Below, in pieces: positions 44,205 through 53,784 of a stretch of DNA of 64,000 nt. The first letter of the stretch is position 1. The number at the start of each line of letters is the position of its first letter. The notes below the pieces were generated by a model. It had not been told where the DNA came from. It saw only the letters and a program-made list of their open reading frames with translations, and did no database searches. The stretch is from positions 434,001 to 498,000 of the forward strand of contig NZ_POAF01000003.1 in NCBI RefSeq assembly GCF_003309065.1, written 5' to 3'. The position numbers and the translations under genes are program-made. The DNA is from Glutamicibacter soli. Lineage in GTDB: Bacteria > Actinomycetota > Actinomycetes > Actinomycetales > Micrococcaceae.

Positions 44205-45497
44205 ATGAACACCGCAACGTTACCTTCCACCGGCGGCGCCCCGGCCCCCGCGGCGGGCACCGCCACCGGGCTGCTGATCATCGGCGCCTCGCAGTCCGGG
44301 GTACAGCTGGCCATCTCGCTGCGCGCCCTGGGCTACACCGGGCACATCACGCTGCTCGGGGACGAGGACCACCGCCCCTATCAACGCCCGGCGCTGTCCA
44401 AGGAATTCCTGCAAGGCAAGGTGGGCAGCGAGTCGCTGATCTTCCGCTCCAACGACTACTGGGTGGAGCACGATATCACCCTGGTCAAGGGCGAACGCAT
44501 CGAGGACATCGACTCCAACCCGGACGGCTCCGGGATCGCCACCGGCCGCAGCGGAGCGCGGTACCCCTACACCCGGCTGGCGCTGACCGTTGGCGCCCGT
44601 CCACGCCGCTTCGAGGTCCCGGGCAGCGATCTGGACGGCGTCGTCTACCTGCGCAACGCCGACGACGCGCTCAAGCTCAAGGCCATCGCCCCGGCCGCCA
44701 CCGACGTGGTGGTGATCGGCGGCGGGTTCATCGGCCTCGAGGCGGCCAGCTCGCTGCAGGCCATGGGCAAGAAGGTCACCGTGATCGAATACGGCCCGCG
44801 CCTGGTGGGGCGCGCCGTCGGCGAGGACACCAGCGCCTACTTCCTTGAGCAGCACCGCGCCCGCGGCCTGGACATCCACCTGAACGCCCGGGTTTCGCGC
44901 ATCGCCGGGGACGGCGCGGTCTCCTCCGTGCACCTGGAATCCGGGGAAATCATCCCCGCGCAGATTGTGCTGGTGGGCATCGGGGTCATCCCGAACACCC
45001 AGCTGGGCGAACAGCTGGGCCTGGAAATCAGCAACGGCATCGTGGTCGACGAGGCGGCGATCGCCTCCGACGGGCACACCCTGGTGGTCGGGGACGTGGC
45101 GAACATGCCCAACCCGGTCCCCGGCGCCCCGAAAGGTGAGCGGATCCGCCTGGAATCGGTAAACAACGCGGTGGAGCACGCCAAGGTCGCCGCCTACGCC
45201 CTGATGGGCCAGCGCGAAGCCTATGCCGGCATCCCGTGGTTCTGGTCCAACCAAGCTGACATGAAGCTGCAGATCGCCGGCCTGTCCATGGGATTCGACT
45301 CAACCGTCACGCGCGAAGTCCCGGAGAAGGGCAAGTTCACCGTGCTGTACTACCGCGCAGGGCAAATCATCGCGGCGGACTGCGTGAACGCGCCGCTGGA
45401 TTTCATGGCGGTCAAGTCGGCGCTGGCGGCGGGGAAGAACATCGACCCGGCCGCGGCAGCCGACACGGACACCATGCTTAAGACACTGATTTCCTAA
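44205..45497 (+). CDS. creE: Ferredoxin reductase, CreE-like
   Basis: A 430-residue FAD-dependent reductase starting at ATG 44205, 2 nt after the ferredoxin stop; the frame is open further upstream but only as a shadow of creF. FAD binding: LLIIGASQSGVQLA; NADH binding: VVVIGGGFIGLEAASSL; second FAD segment: VVGDVANMPNP. It is of the putidaredoxin reductase type with the usual C-terminal dimer domain. It passes electrons from NAD(P)H to the ferredoxin for the P450. Confidence 0.9.
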   Translation: MNTATLPSTGGAPAPAAGTATGLLIIGASQSGVQLAISLRALGYTGHITLLGDEDHRPYQRPALSKEFLQGKVGSESLIFRSNDYWVEHDITLVKGERIEDIDSNPDGSGIATGRSGARYPYTRLALTVGARPRRFEVPGSDLDGVVYLRNADDALKLKAIAPAATDVVVIGGGFIGLEAASSLQAMGKKVTVIEYGPRLVGRAVGEDTSAYFLEQHRARGLDIHLNARVSRIAGDGAVSSVHLESGEIIPAQIVLVGIGVIPNTQLGEQLGLEISNGIVVDEAAIASDGHTLVVGDVANMPNPVPGAPKGERIRLESVNNAVEHAKVAAYALMGQREAYAGIPWFWSNQADMKLQIAGLSMGFDSTVTREVPEKGKFTVLYYRAGQIIAADCVNAPLDFMAVKSALAAGKNIDPAAAADTDTMLKTLIS

Positions 45498-45526
45498 GAC
45501 ATTGATTGCAAAGGCCTGAGGACACC

Positions 45527-46195
45527 ATGACAACCCTGAACGACGCCCGGCCGCTGCCGGCCACCGGCACCATCAACACCAGCCCCATCTCCCTGGGAGT
45601 ACACGCGGACGGCGAGCTGGAGGCCCTGTGGGCGGCGGTGGTCCCCGAGACCCGCGCCCGCGGCAACGACATCCACCTGCCCATCTCCCTGTCCTTCGCC
45701 CGCCGGCTGTGCGACGCGCACCCGGAAGCGGACCGCACCCTGGTGCTGGTCGCCACGCTGCTGCACGACACCGGCTGGGCGCATGTGGACCAGGAGAAGA
45801 TCATCTCCGACGGCTTCCGCGGCGAGTGGCGCACCGCTGACATCCGCTACGAGCACGAACGCGAGGGCTGCCTGGTGGCCCGCCGCGTGCTGCCCGCCCT
45901 GGGCTACGACGCGCAGTTCATCGACGAGGTCTGCAAGATCATCGACGGGCATGACACCCGCCCGAACGCCTACACCCTGGAAGATGCGCTGATGCGCGAC
46001 GCGGACCGGCTGTGGCGCTTCGACCACGCCGGCATCGCGCTGGCCTCGGGCTGGTTCGGCCAGAACCCCGCCATGTACACCGACCGGCTGGAAACCGAGA
46101 TCATCCCGGAGCTGATCACGCAGGCAGCGGTGGACATGGCCACCGCGGACCTGGCCCGCTCCCGCGCCCTGCTGCGCACGGCGGTGCTGCGATGA
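45527..46195 (+). CDS. creD: HD-domain phosphohydrolase, CreD-like
   Basis: A 222-residue HD-superfamily protein. His in GNDIHLPISLSFA, LLHDTGWAHVDQ, IIDGHDTR and RDADRLWRF are the metal-binding and family motifs. In C. glutamicum CreD removes the phosphate from the oxidised benzyl phosphate. The start is ATG 45527, with GAGGA close upstream. Its stop overlaps the aldehyde dehydrogenase start (ATGA). A paralogue is encoded at 36260. Confidence 0.82.
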   Translation: MTTLNDARPLPATGTINTSPISLGVHADGELEALWAAVVPETRARGNDIHLPISLSFARRLCDAHPEADRTLVLVATLLHDTGWAHVDQEKIISDGFRGEWRTADIRYEHEREGCLVARRVLPALGYDAQFIDEVCKIIDGHDTRPNAYTLEDALMRDADRLWRFDHAGIALASGWFGQNPAMYTDRLETEIIPELITQAAVDMATADLARSRALLRTAVLR

Positions 46196-47694
46196 GCACG
46201 CTGACCGGAGCCGCGGCCCGGCGCGAGGAACTGATGCTGCCCTACCGCCACGTGGACACGCACTTCATCGACGGCGGGTGGACGCGTTCGCAGGGCACCG
46301 GACGCATCGAGGTCACCGACCCCGCCACCGGCGCCGTGTGGGGTTCGGTCCCGGCCGGCACCAGCCAGGACGTGGACACCGCGGTCCGCTCGGCCCACCA
46401 CGCGCTGCATTCATCCCCGTGGAAGAACACCACACCCTCCGAGCGGGCGGCATTACTGCTGCGCATCGCGCATCAGATCGAAAACCGGGCCGGTGAACTG
46501 TCGCTGACCAATACGCTGGAGAACGGCTCGCCGGTCTCCGAGACCGGCGGGGCCGCCGCCAACGCCGCCGGCATCTTCCGCTACTTCGCATCCCTGGCAC
46601 CGCTGCTGGAGCAGGAGGACCTGCGCCCGTTCCCCAACGGCGCCGGCGAAACGCTGGTCCGCCGCGACCCGGTGGGTATCTGCGCGCTGATTGCCCCGTG
46701 GAACTTCCCGATCAACCTGATGGTTATCAAGCTGGCCCCGGCGCTGCTGGCGGGCTGCACCGTGGTCATGAAGCCTGCATCCCCCACCCCGTTGTCCTTC
46801 CGCATCATCATGGATGCGCTGGACGCCGCCGGGGTCCCGGCGGGCGTTGCAAACCTGGTCACCGGCCCGGGACGGATGGGCGACGAACTGGTGCGCCACC
46901 CGCTGGTGTCCAAGGTGGCGTTCACCGGCTCCACCCCGGTGGGCCGCACGATCGCCGCGGCCTGCGGCGAGCTGCTGCGCCCGGTCACCCTGGAGCTGGG
47001 CGGCAAGTCCAGCGCGCTGGTGCTTCCGGACGCGGACCTAGACCTGTTGGGTTCGAGGCTGATCCGTTCCTGCATGCGCAACACCGGACAGACCTGCTAC
47101 ATCTCCACCCGCATCCTGGCCCCGGCTGAACGCTACGACGAGGTGGTGGACGTGGTGGCCGCGACCATCGCTTCCGCGCCGCAGGGCGACCCGTTGGATC
47201 CCGCCACGGTCTTCGGTCCTTCGGCCAACCGCAGCCAGTACCAGACGGTGCTCGGCTACTTGGAGGCAGGTCACGCCGAAGGTGCCCGCGCGGTCACCGG
47301 CGGCGCCACGGCGCAGCTGGACGGGGACCTAGCTGACGGGTTCTTCATCCAGCCCACGGTTTTCGCTGATGTCACCCCGGACATGACCATTTCGCGCGAG
47401 GAAATCTTCGGCCCGGTCATCACGGTGCTGAAGTACTCCTCCGAGGACGAGGCGGTGTCACTGGCCAACAACACCGAATTCGGCTTGGGTGGCCTGGTCT
47501 TCGGCGCGGACGAGGAGCGTGCCCTGTCGGTGGCCGAACGCATGGACACCGGCAGCGTCGGGGTGAACTTCTTCGCCTCCAACCATGCAGCCCCCTTCGG
47601 CGGACGCCATGATTCGGGGCTCGGCACCGAGTACGGGCCAGAAGGCCTGGCTGCGTACTTAAGCTATAAGTCGATCCACCGCCAGGCGCGGTAG
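46192..47694 (+). CDS. creC: Aldehyde dehydrogenase, CreC-like
   Basis: A 500-residue NAD(P)-dependent aldehyde dehydrogenase of normal length. PWNFPINL and KPASPTPLS mark the cofactor site, FTGSTPVGR the Rossmann loop, LELGGKS the catalytic Glu and NTGQTCYISTRI the catalytic Cys. It would oxidise 4-hydroxybenzaldehyde to 4-hydroxybenzoate, the last step of the cre pathway. It is the last gene of the operon; a strong hairpin follows. No gene for 4-hydroxybenzoate breakdown is in the window. Confidence 0.88.
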   Translation: MSTLTGAAARREELMLPYRHVDTHFIDGGWTRSQGTGRIEVTDPATGAVWGSVPAGTSQDVDTAVRSAHHALHSSPWKNTTPSERAALLLRIAHQIENRAGELSLTNTLENGSPVSETGGAAANAAGIFRYFASLAPLLEQEDLRPFPNGAGETLVRRDPVGICALIAPWNFPINLMVIKLAPALLAGCTVVMKPASPTPLSFRIIMDALDAAGVPAGVANLVTGPGRMGDELVRHPLVSKVAFTGSTPVGRTIAAACGELLRPVTLELGGKSSALVLPDADLDLLGSRLIRSCMRNTGQTCYISTRILAPAERYDEVVDVVAATIASAPQGDPLDPATVFGPSANRSQYQTVLGYLEAGHAEGARAVTGGATAQLDGDLADGFFIQPTVFADVTPDMTISREEIFGPVITVLKYSSEDEAVSLANNTEFGLGGLVFGADEERALSVAERMDTGSVGVNFFASNHAAPFGGRHDSGLGTEYGPEGLAAYLSYKSIHRQAR

Positions 47695-47712
47695 GGGAAG
47701 CAGAAAATGCCT

Positions 47713-47752
47713 GAAGGCGTCCATCCGGAGTTGTGGCCGGATGGACGCCTTC
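47713..47752 (+). terminator. Strong hairpin ending the cre operon
   Basis: GAAGGCGTCCATCCGG (47713-47728) pairs perfectly with CCGGATGGACGCCTTC (47737-47752) over an 8-nt loop, 18 nt after the creC stop. No T-run follows, as is common for GC-rich actinobacterial terminators. Confidence 0.75.
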
Positions 47753-47871
47753 GTCATGTCCCGCTGTACAGACCTGCGCGCGAACGCCTAGGTTGGAAGT
47801 GCGAGCCAATAATCGTCCGGCAGGGCGCCAACGCACCAGTGACGTGGAACAACAGCGACGAGGAACAATCC

Positions 47872-49104
47872 ATGAAAACCCCGATTCCTGACTACCTCGA
47901 CGAGGTGCTCGACAGCCTCCGGAACGACACCAGCGGAAACACCGCTCAGTACATTCCCGAACTGGCGCAGGCCAACCCGGATCTCTTCGCCCTCTCTGTC
48001 ACCACGGCCACCGGAAGCACCTATTCCGCCGGGGACCACCTCGAAGAATTCACCATCCAATCCATCTCCAAGCCGTTCGCCTACGCGGCGGCCATCATGG
48101 ACCGGGGCCTGGACCGGGTGCTGCGGTCCGTCGGGGTCGAAGCCTCGGGCGAGGCCTTCAACGAACTGTCACTGGAAGAAGGGACCCACCGGCCGAAGAA
48201 CCCGATGATCAATGCCGGAGCCATCATGACCCACGGCCTGCTGGTCGCCGAGGATGCCAGCACCGAGGACCGCGTGGCCCGCGTGCTGGAACTGTTCTCC
48301 CAGTTGGCCGGACGCGAACTGCGCATCGACGAGAGCGTGTACGCCTCCGAAATGGAAACGGCTGACCGCAACTTGGCTACAGCCCATATGCTGCGCAGCT
48401 ACGGGATTCTCGGCACCGACGCGCATGAGGTGGTCTCCGGTTACACCCGCCAGTGCTCCATCCTGGTCACCGTCGAGGACCTGTCGCTCATGTCGGCAAC
48501 ACTGGCCAACGGCGGCGTGCAGCCACGCACCCTCGAAAGGGTGCTGAGCGAGGGCATCGCCCAGCAGGTCATGTCGGTCATGGCGGTGGCTGGCATGTAC
48601 GACGGGGCCGGTGACTGGCTCACCCGGGTGGGAATCCCCGCCAAGAGCGGCGTGGCCGGAGGTTTGGTCGGGGTGCTTCCCGACCAGGTGGGCATCGGAG
48701 CGTTCTCGCCACGGCTCGACGCCCACGGCAACAGCCAGCGCGCGGGCCGGGCCTTCGAGCGGCTGTCCACCGACATGGGCCTGCACCTGTTCGCACCCAG
48801 CAGCGGCCAGCTGGACGTGGTGGACGTCCATCAGGAAGCCACCCGCGAGATCTTTGTCCTGCAGGGCAACGTGCAGTTCACCGCCGCCTCCGAACTGCTG
48901 GATTTGATGGCCGCCTCCACCTCGCGCACCGCGGTGCTGGTGGACATCTCCCGGGTCTATTCCTTCACCACGGTGGCCCGCCGGATGGCCTTGGAAGGAC
49001 TGCGCCGGCTGCGTCTGGATGGACGCAGGGTATTCCTCAACGACCCTCTGCAGGTTCTGGCCAATCCGGACCTCGGCGACGGGACCTACCCGGAAACCCC
49101 CTGA
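47872..49104 (+). CDS. glsA: Glutaminase with C-terminal STAS domain
   Basis: A 410-residue protein from ATG 47872, with GAGGAA six bases upstream; the frame is open to the left through the cre terminator but that part is not coding. Residues 1-300 are a serine-dependent beta-lactamase-like glutaminase: TIQSISKPF with the catalytic Ser-x-x-Lys, NPMINAGAI, and SGVAGGLVG. The last 110 residues, with FVLQGNVQFTAASELL and AVLVDISRVYSF, form a STAS domain, a common fusion in actinobacteria that is thought to regulate the enzyme. It converts glutamine to glutamate and ammonia. Confidence 0.9.
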   Translation: MKTPIPDYLDEVLDSLRNDTSGNTAQYIPELAQANPDLFALSVTTATGSTYSAGDHLEEFTIQSISKPFAYAAAIMDRGLDRVLRSVGVEASGEAFNELSLEEGTHRPKNPMINAGAIMTHGLLVAEDASTEDRVARVLELFSQLAGRELRIDESVYASEMETADRNLATAHMLRSYGILGTDAHEVVSGYTRQCSILVTVEDLSLMSATLANGGVQPRTLERVLSEGIAQQVMSVMAVAGMYDGAGDWLTRVGIPAKSGVAGGLVGVLPDQVGIGAFSPRLDAHGNSQRAGRAFERLSTDMGLHLFAPSSGQLDVVDVHQEATREIFVLQGNVQFTAASELLDLMAASTSRTAVLVDISRVYSFTTVARRMALEGLRRLRLDGRRVFLNDPLQVLANPDLGDGTYPETP

Positions 49105-49216
49105 ATAGGCCAAACGCGCGACCTTGGTTCCGGCGTTCATCCAGCCGCGAACCGGTTCGAAAATTAGCCATCCAATCGCTCTGGACTGATGCAGACCCGG
49201 GTGTTTAGCTAGCATC

Positions 49217-49819
49217 ATGGCTACCTACAACATTGGATATATTGTCGGTTCACTAGCAGCCGGCTCCATCAACCGCACGTTGTCCAAGGCGCTCATCAAG
49301 CTGGCTCCCGAGTGCCTGTCATTCAACGAGATCTCCATCAAGGACCTTCCGTTGTACAACCACGACTACGACGCGGACTACCCGCAGGCTGGTCTGGATC
49401 TCAAGAGCGCCATCGAGGCATCCGACGGCCTGCTCATCGTTTCGCCTGAATACAACCGCTCCATCCCGGGCGCGCTGAAGAACGCCATCGACTGGGCTTC
49501 CCGCCCGTGGGGCACCAATTCCTTCGCCCGCAAGCCCACCGGGATCATCGGCGCATCCCCGGGCGCCATCGGCACCGCGGTCATGCAGTCGAACATGCGC
49601 AGCGTGCTCAGCTTCCTGGACGCCCCGCAGCTGAACTCCCCCGAAGGCTACATCACCTTCAAGCCCGGACTCTTCGAAGCTAACGGCACCGTCAACGACC
49701 AGTCCACCTCCGACTTCCTGGCCCACTACATGAGCGAATACGGGGCTTTCGTGCAGCGCGTCTTGGATGTCACGGCCGAAGGACACATCGGGGATCGAGA
49801 CCCCTACGGTAAGGGCTGA
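49217..49819 (+). CDS. NADPH-dependent FMN reductase
   Basis: A 200-residue flavodoxin-like reductase. GSLAAGSINRTLSKAL binds FMN phosphate, and SPEYNRSIPGALKNAIDWASRP is the family signature. Members reduce FMN, quinones or azo dyes. GAAAATTAGCCATCCA, 58 bp before the start, copies 15 of 16 bases found next to the creJ operator, so a link to phenol or quinone metabolism is possible but unproven. A strong bidirectional hairpin follows. Confidence 0.9.
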   Translation: MATYNIGYIVGSLAAGSINRTLSKALIKLAPECLSFNEISIKDLPLYNHDYDADYPQAGLDLKSAIEASDGLLIVSPEYNRSIPGALKNAIDWASRPWGTNSFARKPTGIIGASPGAIGTAVMQSNMRSVLSFLDAPQLNSPEGYITFKPGLFEANGTVNDQSTSDFLAHYMSEYGAFVQRVLDVTAEGHIGDRDPYGKG

Positions 49820-49857
49820 GGCTCAAGGACGCCGCGGCCAACCTGCCGCGGAATACA

Positions 49858-49903
49858 AGAATGCGCTTGGGCCCGCGTCATGACGCGGACCCAAGCGCAT
49901 TCT
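49858..49903. terminator. Bidirectional terminator
   Basis: AGAATGCGCTTGGG (49858-49871) pairs perfectly with CCCAAGCGCATTCT (49890-49903). Between them lies a 16-bp palindrome CCGCGTCATGACGCGG (49873-49888), extending the stem. It separates the converging FMN reductase and CNNM genes. Confidence 0.85.
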
Positions 49904-49919
49904 CCGTTGAGCCGTCTTG

Positions 49920-50969
49920 CTAGCCTTCGGCGTCCGGCACCGTGGTCTGGTCGCGGATCTGGCCGACCAACTCGGCGAGCAGGTCTTCCAGGGTCACGAT
50001 GCCGGTGACCTGGCCGGTGCCAGCGTCCTTCACCAGCGCCAGGTGAGCACCGCTGCTCTGCATCTGCTGCAAAGCGGTGCGCACCGGCTGCTGCGCGGTG
50101 AACTCGGGCAAGGCGCGCACCGCAGCCTGCTCCAGCGTCTGGGAGCGCTCGGCGGCCCCGCGTCCCAGCACGTCCTTGATGTGCACGTAGCCCACCGGCT
50201 TGCCGTCCTGGATCAGCGGGAAGCGGGAGAAGCCCTGCGAGGCGGCCTGCTCCACTTGGGCCACCGTGCTGCTGCGCGGCAGGGTGCGGACCTTGCCGAA
50301 GTCGATGGCCACCGAGTCGATGCTGTGCGCGTCGAAGTTCAGCGCGCCCATCAGCAGCTGCTCGTCATGGTGGTCAAGCAGTCCACCGGAGCGCGACTCG
50401 GCCACCATGTCCGCCACCTCGTTGCGGGTGAACGCGCTGGCCACCTCGTTCTTCGGGGTCACACCCATCAAGCGCAGGAACAGGTTGCCCAGCGCGTTCA
50501 TGGTCCACAGCACCGGGCGCAGGATCTTCACCAGCACGACCATGCTCGGGCCGAGGATCAGCGCCATGCGTTCCGGTCCGGCCAGGGCCATGTTCTTCGG
50601 CACCATTTCAGCCAGCACCACGTGCAGGTAGGTCACCAGGATCAGGGCGATGGCATAGGACAGCGGATCGATCCACGACACCGGGATGCCCATTGCCTCG
50701 AACGGCTCGGCCACCGCGTACTTCACCAGCGGCTTGGTCACGTAGCCCAGCGCCAAGGAGCAGACGGTGATGCCCAGCTGCGCGCCGGCCATCACCAGGG
50801 AGACATTCTCGATGGCCCACAGCGTCATCTTGGCACTGCGGCTGCCCGCCTGCGCCTTGGGCTCGATGATGCTGCGGCGGGCGGAGATCAGCGCGAACTC
50901 CGCGCCGACAAAGTAGAAGTTGGCGGCCAGCAGCAGGACTGTCAGGATGATTCCGGTTAAATCGCTCAT
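49920..50969 (-). CDS. CNNM/CorC-type membrane protein (HlyC/CorC family)
   Basis: A 349-residue protein: four hydrophobic helices in residues 1-190 (DUF21/CNNM domain: AEFALISARRSIIE) followed by a cytoplasmic pair of CBS modules (FGKVRTLPRSSTVAQVEQAA, FPLIQDGKPVGYVHIKD). It lacks the extra C-terminal CorC domain of its neighbour. Such proteins act in magnesium or cobalt export. Its start overlaps the stop of the upstream paralogue by 4 bases, so they probably work as a heteromer. Confidence 0.87.
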   Translation of the reverse strand: MSDLTGIILTVLLLAANFYFVGAEFALISARRSIIEPKAQAGSRSAKMTLWAIENVSLVMAGAQLGITVCSLALGYVTKPLVKYAVAEPFEAMGIPVSWIDPLSYAIALILVTYLHVVLAEMVPKNMALAGPERMALILGPSMVVLVKILRPVLWTMNALGNLFLRLMGVTPKNEVASAFTRNEVADMVAESRSGGLLDHHDEQLLMGALNFDAHSIDSVAIDFGKVRTLPRSSTVAQVEQAASQGFSRFPLIQDGKPVGYVHIKDVLGRGAAERSQTLEQAAVRALPEFTAQQPVRTALQQMQSSGAHLALVKDAGTGQVTGIVTLEDLLAELVGQIRDQTTVPDAEG

Positions 50970-52312
50970 CGGTTCTGCTCCTGTTCATCCAGTTCCACCG
51001 CGGTCAGTTCCACCGTGGCGATCCGCGAGCCGTCCATTTCAATGACCGTAAAGCGCAGTTCCTTCTCGGGCTGCCCCGGGAGGCCAGGGACCACCAGCGT
51101 CGCCTGGTCTCCGACTTCGCCGAGCTTGCCCAGCTGCAGGGTCACCAGGCCTGCCAGGGTTTCGTAGTCAGCGTCGCGCGGGATCTGGCAGCCGACCAGT
51201 TCATTGGCTTCGTCCGGCCGCAATGCCGCATCGAGGATCCACGAGTTCTCGCCTAGCACCTGCACGGTGCCGTCTTCCGGGTCGTGCTCGTCGCGCACTT
51301 CTCCGACGATTTCCTCCACCAGGTCCTCAAGGGTCAGCAGCCCGGCGACGTCTCCGGTTTCGTCGATCAGCACTGCCATCTGCAGGTCCTCGCGGCGCAG
51401 CTGGTCCATCAGCTCGTCCAGCTCCACGGTGTCGGGAACCAGCGTGGCTTCCTCGGCCAGGGTGCCCACCGCGGTGGTCTCCCGCCGCTCATAGGGCACG
51501 GCCAGCAGGGTGCGGATGCGCACCAGGCCGTCGACCTGGCGGCCGTCGTCGCTGAGAATCGGGAATCGCGAGTGGCCGGTGTCGGCGGCCAGCGCAAGCA
51601 CTTCCTGCACGCTCTGCTCGGCGGCGATGCTGACCATGCGCGAGCGCGGGGTCATGGCGTCGTGGCCGCGGCGGTTGCCGAAGGCCACGGTGCGGCGCAT
51701 CAGTTCCGCGGTCTGCGAGGGCAGCACGCCTTCGCGGGCCGAGTGGCCCACGAGCGCCACCAGTTCCTCGGAGGAGCGCGTCGAGGCCAGCTCTTCCTGC
51801 GGTTCGATACCGAAGCGGCGCACGATCCAGTTGGCGTTGCCGTTGAAGAACACCAGTAGCGGCTTGGTCACGGCGCTGAATCCGCGCTGGAAGCCCACCA
51901 CTGCCTTGGCGGTAGCGAAAGGCTTGGCGATGGCGAGGTTCTTGGGAACCAGCTCGCCGAAGACCATGGTCAGGATGGTGGCCAGCACCAGGGCGATGGC
52001 CACGGAGACCGAACGCGCAAGCGTCGGATCCAGCCCGGCGTCCTGCAGCGGCCCCACCACCAGGGCGGCGATGGCCGGCTCGGCCAGAAAGCCGATACCC
52101 AGGTTGGTCAGGGTGATTCCAAGCTGGGCTCCGGACAGCTGCGTGGACAGGGTGCTCATGCCCTTCAGCACGCCGGACGCGCGGCGGTCACCGGATTCCG
52201 CGGCCTGCTTGACCTGATTGCGGTTAACCGTGATCAGGGAGAATTCTGCGGCCACGAACAGGCCGCATCCCGCGATCAGGACGATGGCCAGCAGCAACGA
52301 TATCCACTCCAT
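50966..52312 (-). CDS. CNNM/CorC-type membrane protein with CorC_HlyC domain
   Basis: A 448-residue paralogue of the next gene. The membrane domain is EFSLITVNRNQVKQAAESGD with four helices, then two CBS modules around MTPRSRMVSIAAEQSVQEVL and MAVLIDETGDVAGLLTLEDLVEEIVGE, and a C-terminal transporter-associated CorC_HlyC domain (LRPDEANELVGCQIP). It is first in a two-gene operon; its promoter must lie in 52313-52602. Confidence 0.9.
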   Translation of the reverse strand: MEWISLLLAIVLIAGCGLFVAAEFSLITVNRNQVKQAAESGDRRASGVLKGMSTLSTQLSGAQLGITLTNLGIGFLAEPAIAALVVGPLQDAGLDPTLARSVSVAIALVLATILTMVFGELVPKNLAIAKPFATAKAVVGFQRGFSAVTKPLLVFFNGNANWIVRRFGIEPQEELASTRSSEELVALVGHSAREGVLPSQTAELMRRTVAFGNRRGHDAMTPRSRMVSIAAEQSVQEVLALAADTGHSRFPILSDDGRQVDGLVRIRTLLAVPYERRETTAVGTLAEEATLVPDTVELDELMDQLRREDLQMAVLIDETGDVAGLLTLEDLVEEIVGEVRDEHDPEDGTVQVLGENSWILDAALRPDEANELVGCQIPRDADYETLAGLVTLQLGKLGEVGDQATLVVPGLPGQPEKELRFTVIEMDGSRIATVELTAVELDEQEQNR

Positions 52313-52602
52313 TATTTACACCCCCTGCCGCAATGCGTCTGAACGGCATTCCTACCGGGCAGAGGGTTAGGCCTGTGACATCTACTGTCGCCTGAAGCGT
52401 CCATCGTTCCCTTCCGATCGGAGTATCTTCCTCCGATCCACATCATGTGAATATTAATTATGCGGGGTCTATGGGCCCCGAAAAGACCGAATTCCGAAGA
52501 GTTTGCCAGATCCCCTGCCCGCTCACAGGAATCTCAAAACTTCGTTCCCTGCCGGGGAGCTGGAACGCGCCAACGGGGCGCAGTGAAGGCTGTGCTCCGG
52601 GT
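52313..52602. other. Gap upstream of the CNNM operon
   Basis: About 290 bp. It holds the promoter region of the CNNM pair on the - strand and the 3' end of the FAD oxidoreductase transcript. A small GC hairpin (CGGGG...CCCCG near 52463-52480) may be a terminator. Nothing else is visible. Confidence 0.35.
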
Positions 52603-53784
52603 CTAGCGGCGAACCGCTCTTCCTGCCGCGAGCCTGCCGCTGGCCAGGGCGCCCTGGATCGATGGCTGGGCAAAGTCCCCGGCCAGAGTGATCCCGGGAA
52701 GCTTGGTATCCAGCGGTTCCTGTCCCGGAGCCAGGGACGGCAATGCGTCGGAAATGTCGTGGCGGACCAGCAACCGCCAGTCCCTGCGGGTCTCGCCGAG
52801 CAGGTCGGAGGCCTGGTCCAGCGCCGCCTCGTCATCCAGCCCGTGGTCCCCTACGGCCGTCGCCTCCACCAGGTGCCAACCTGCCGGGGCGTAGGAGGGC
52901 GCAACATTGGAGATCACCGCGGCATGCGCGAGTGCCGCGCCCTCCCGGACGTCCACGTGCAGGAACGGAAGTTCCGAGGGACGGTGCGGCGTGGCAAACC
53001 ACCAGGTGCTCAGCGAATTCGTGGGTGGTTCCGGTTGCCCGGAGAGCCTGGCGCTGTGGCGTGGACCGGCGGCAATGATCACGTGGTCCGCCACGAGGTC
53101 GCGACCCGACTCGCAGCGCACCTGCACCTGGCCGGCCGCATCCACGGCAACGGAATCCACGGGTGCAGACAGCTGGATGCGCTCGCGCAGGGGTTCGGCG
53201 AGCTGGTGGGCAAGAGCCGCCATACCCTGGGCCGGGAGCGCAGGACGCCCAATGGCGAAGTACCACGAGAGCGTGCGGGCCAGCGCGGCTGGCACCTGCA
53301 ACTGGGAATCGGCAACGACCCCGGAGAAGAATTTCTCGACGACCTTCCGGAACTGGGCGGAGAACCCTGACCGCTCAATGGATTCGCGCAGCGTCAGCGA
53401 AGAGTTGCCGGCCAGGCGGACCCAGCGCCAGGCAGCCGCCAGATCCGGTGCCCCCACGGATCCGCCGAACAGATGCGCGGCGCGTACGGGGTGGTGCAAG
53501 GGATCGGCCAGAACCTCCAGCGAGGATTCGCCGCGGACCGCTACCCCTTTGCCGAAAGGATGCAAATCCAAACTTCGCAGGGACGCAGTGCGTCTGGCTT
53601 CCGGATAGCTGGGGTTGAGCAGCTGGAAACCGCGGTCGCAGCGGAACCCGTCAATGATGTCGGTGGCCACCCGGCCACCGAACGTCTCAGCCGCTTCAAG
53701 CACGGTGACGTCGTGCCCCTGCTCGAGCGCCACGCGGGCTGCCTGCAATCCGGCGAGCCCCGCCCCGACAACTATCAGCTTCAC
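52603..53784 (-). CDS. FAD-dependent amine oxidase / protoporphyrinogen-oxidase-like protein
   Basis: A 393-residue FAD enzyme. The dinucleotide-binding motif VVGAGLAGLQAARVALEQG begins the protein and TVLEAAETFGGRV follows; the C-terminal GDFAQPSIQGALASGRLAAG is the second FAD contact. GTG 53784 is preferred because AAGGGAG lies six bases upstream; ATG 53790 directly abuts that site. The family covers amine oxidases, phytoene desaturases and haem pathway oxidases. The substrate is unknown. Confidence 0.85.
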   Translation of the reverse strand: MKLIVVGAGLAGLQAARVALEQGHDVTVLEAAETFGGRVATDIIDGFRCDRGFQLLNPSYPEARRTASLRSLDLHPFGKGVAVRGESSLEVLADPLHHPVRAAHLFGGSVGAPDLAAAWRWVRLAGNSSLTLRESIERSGFSAQFRKVVEKFFSGVVADSQLQVPAALARTLSWYFAIGRPALPAQGMAALAHQLAEPLRERIQLSAPVDSVAVDAAGQVQVRCESGRDLVADHVIIAAGPRHSARLSGQPEPPTNSLSTWWFATPHRPSELPFLHVDVREGAALAHAAVISNVAPSYAPAGWHLVEATAVGDHGLDDEAALDQASDLLGETRRDWRLLVRHDISDALPSLAPGQEPLDTKLPGITLAGDFAQPSIQGALASGRLAAGRAVRR

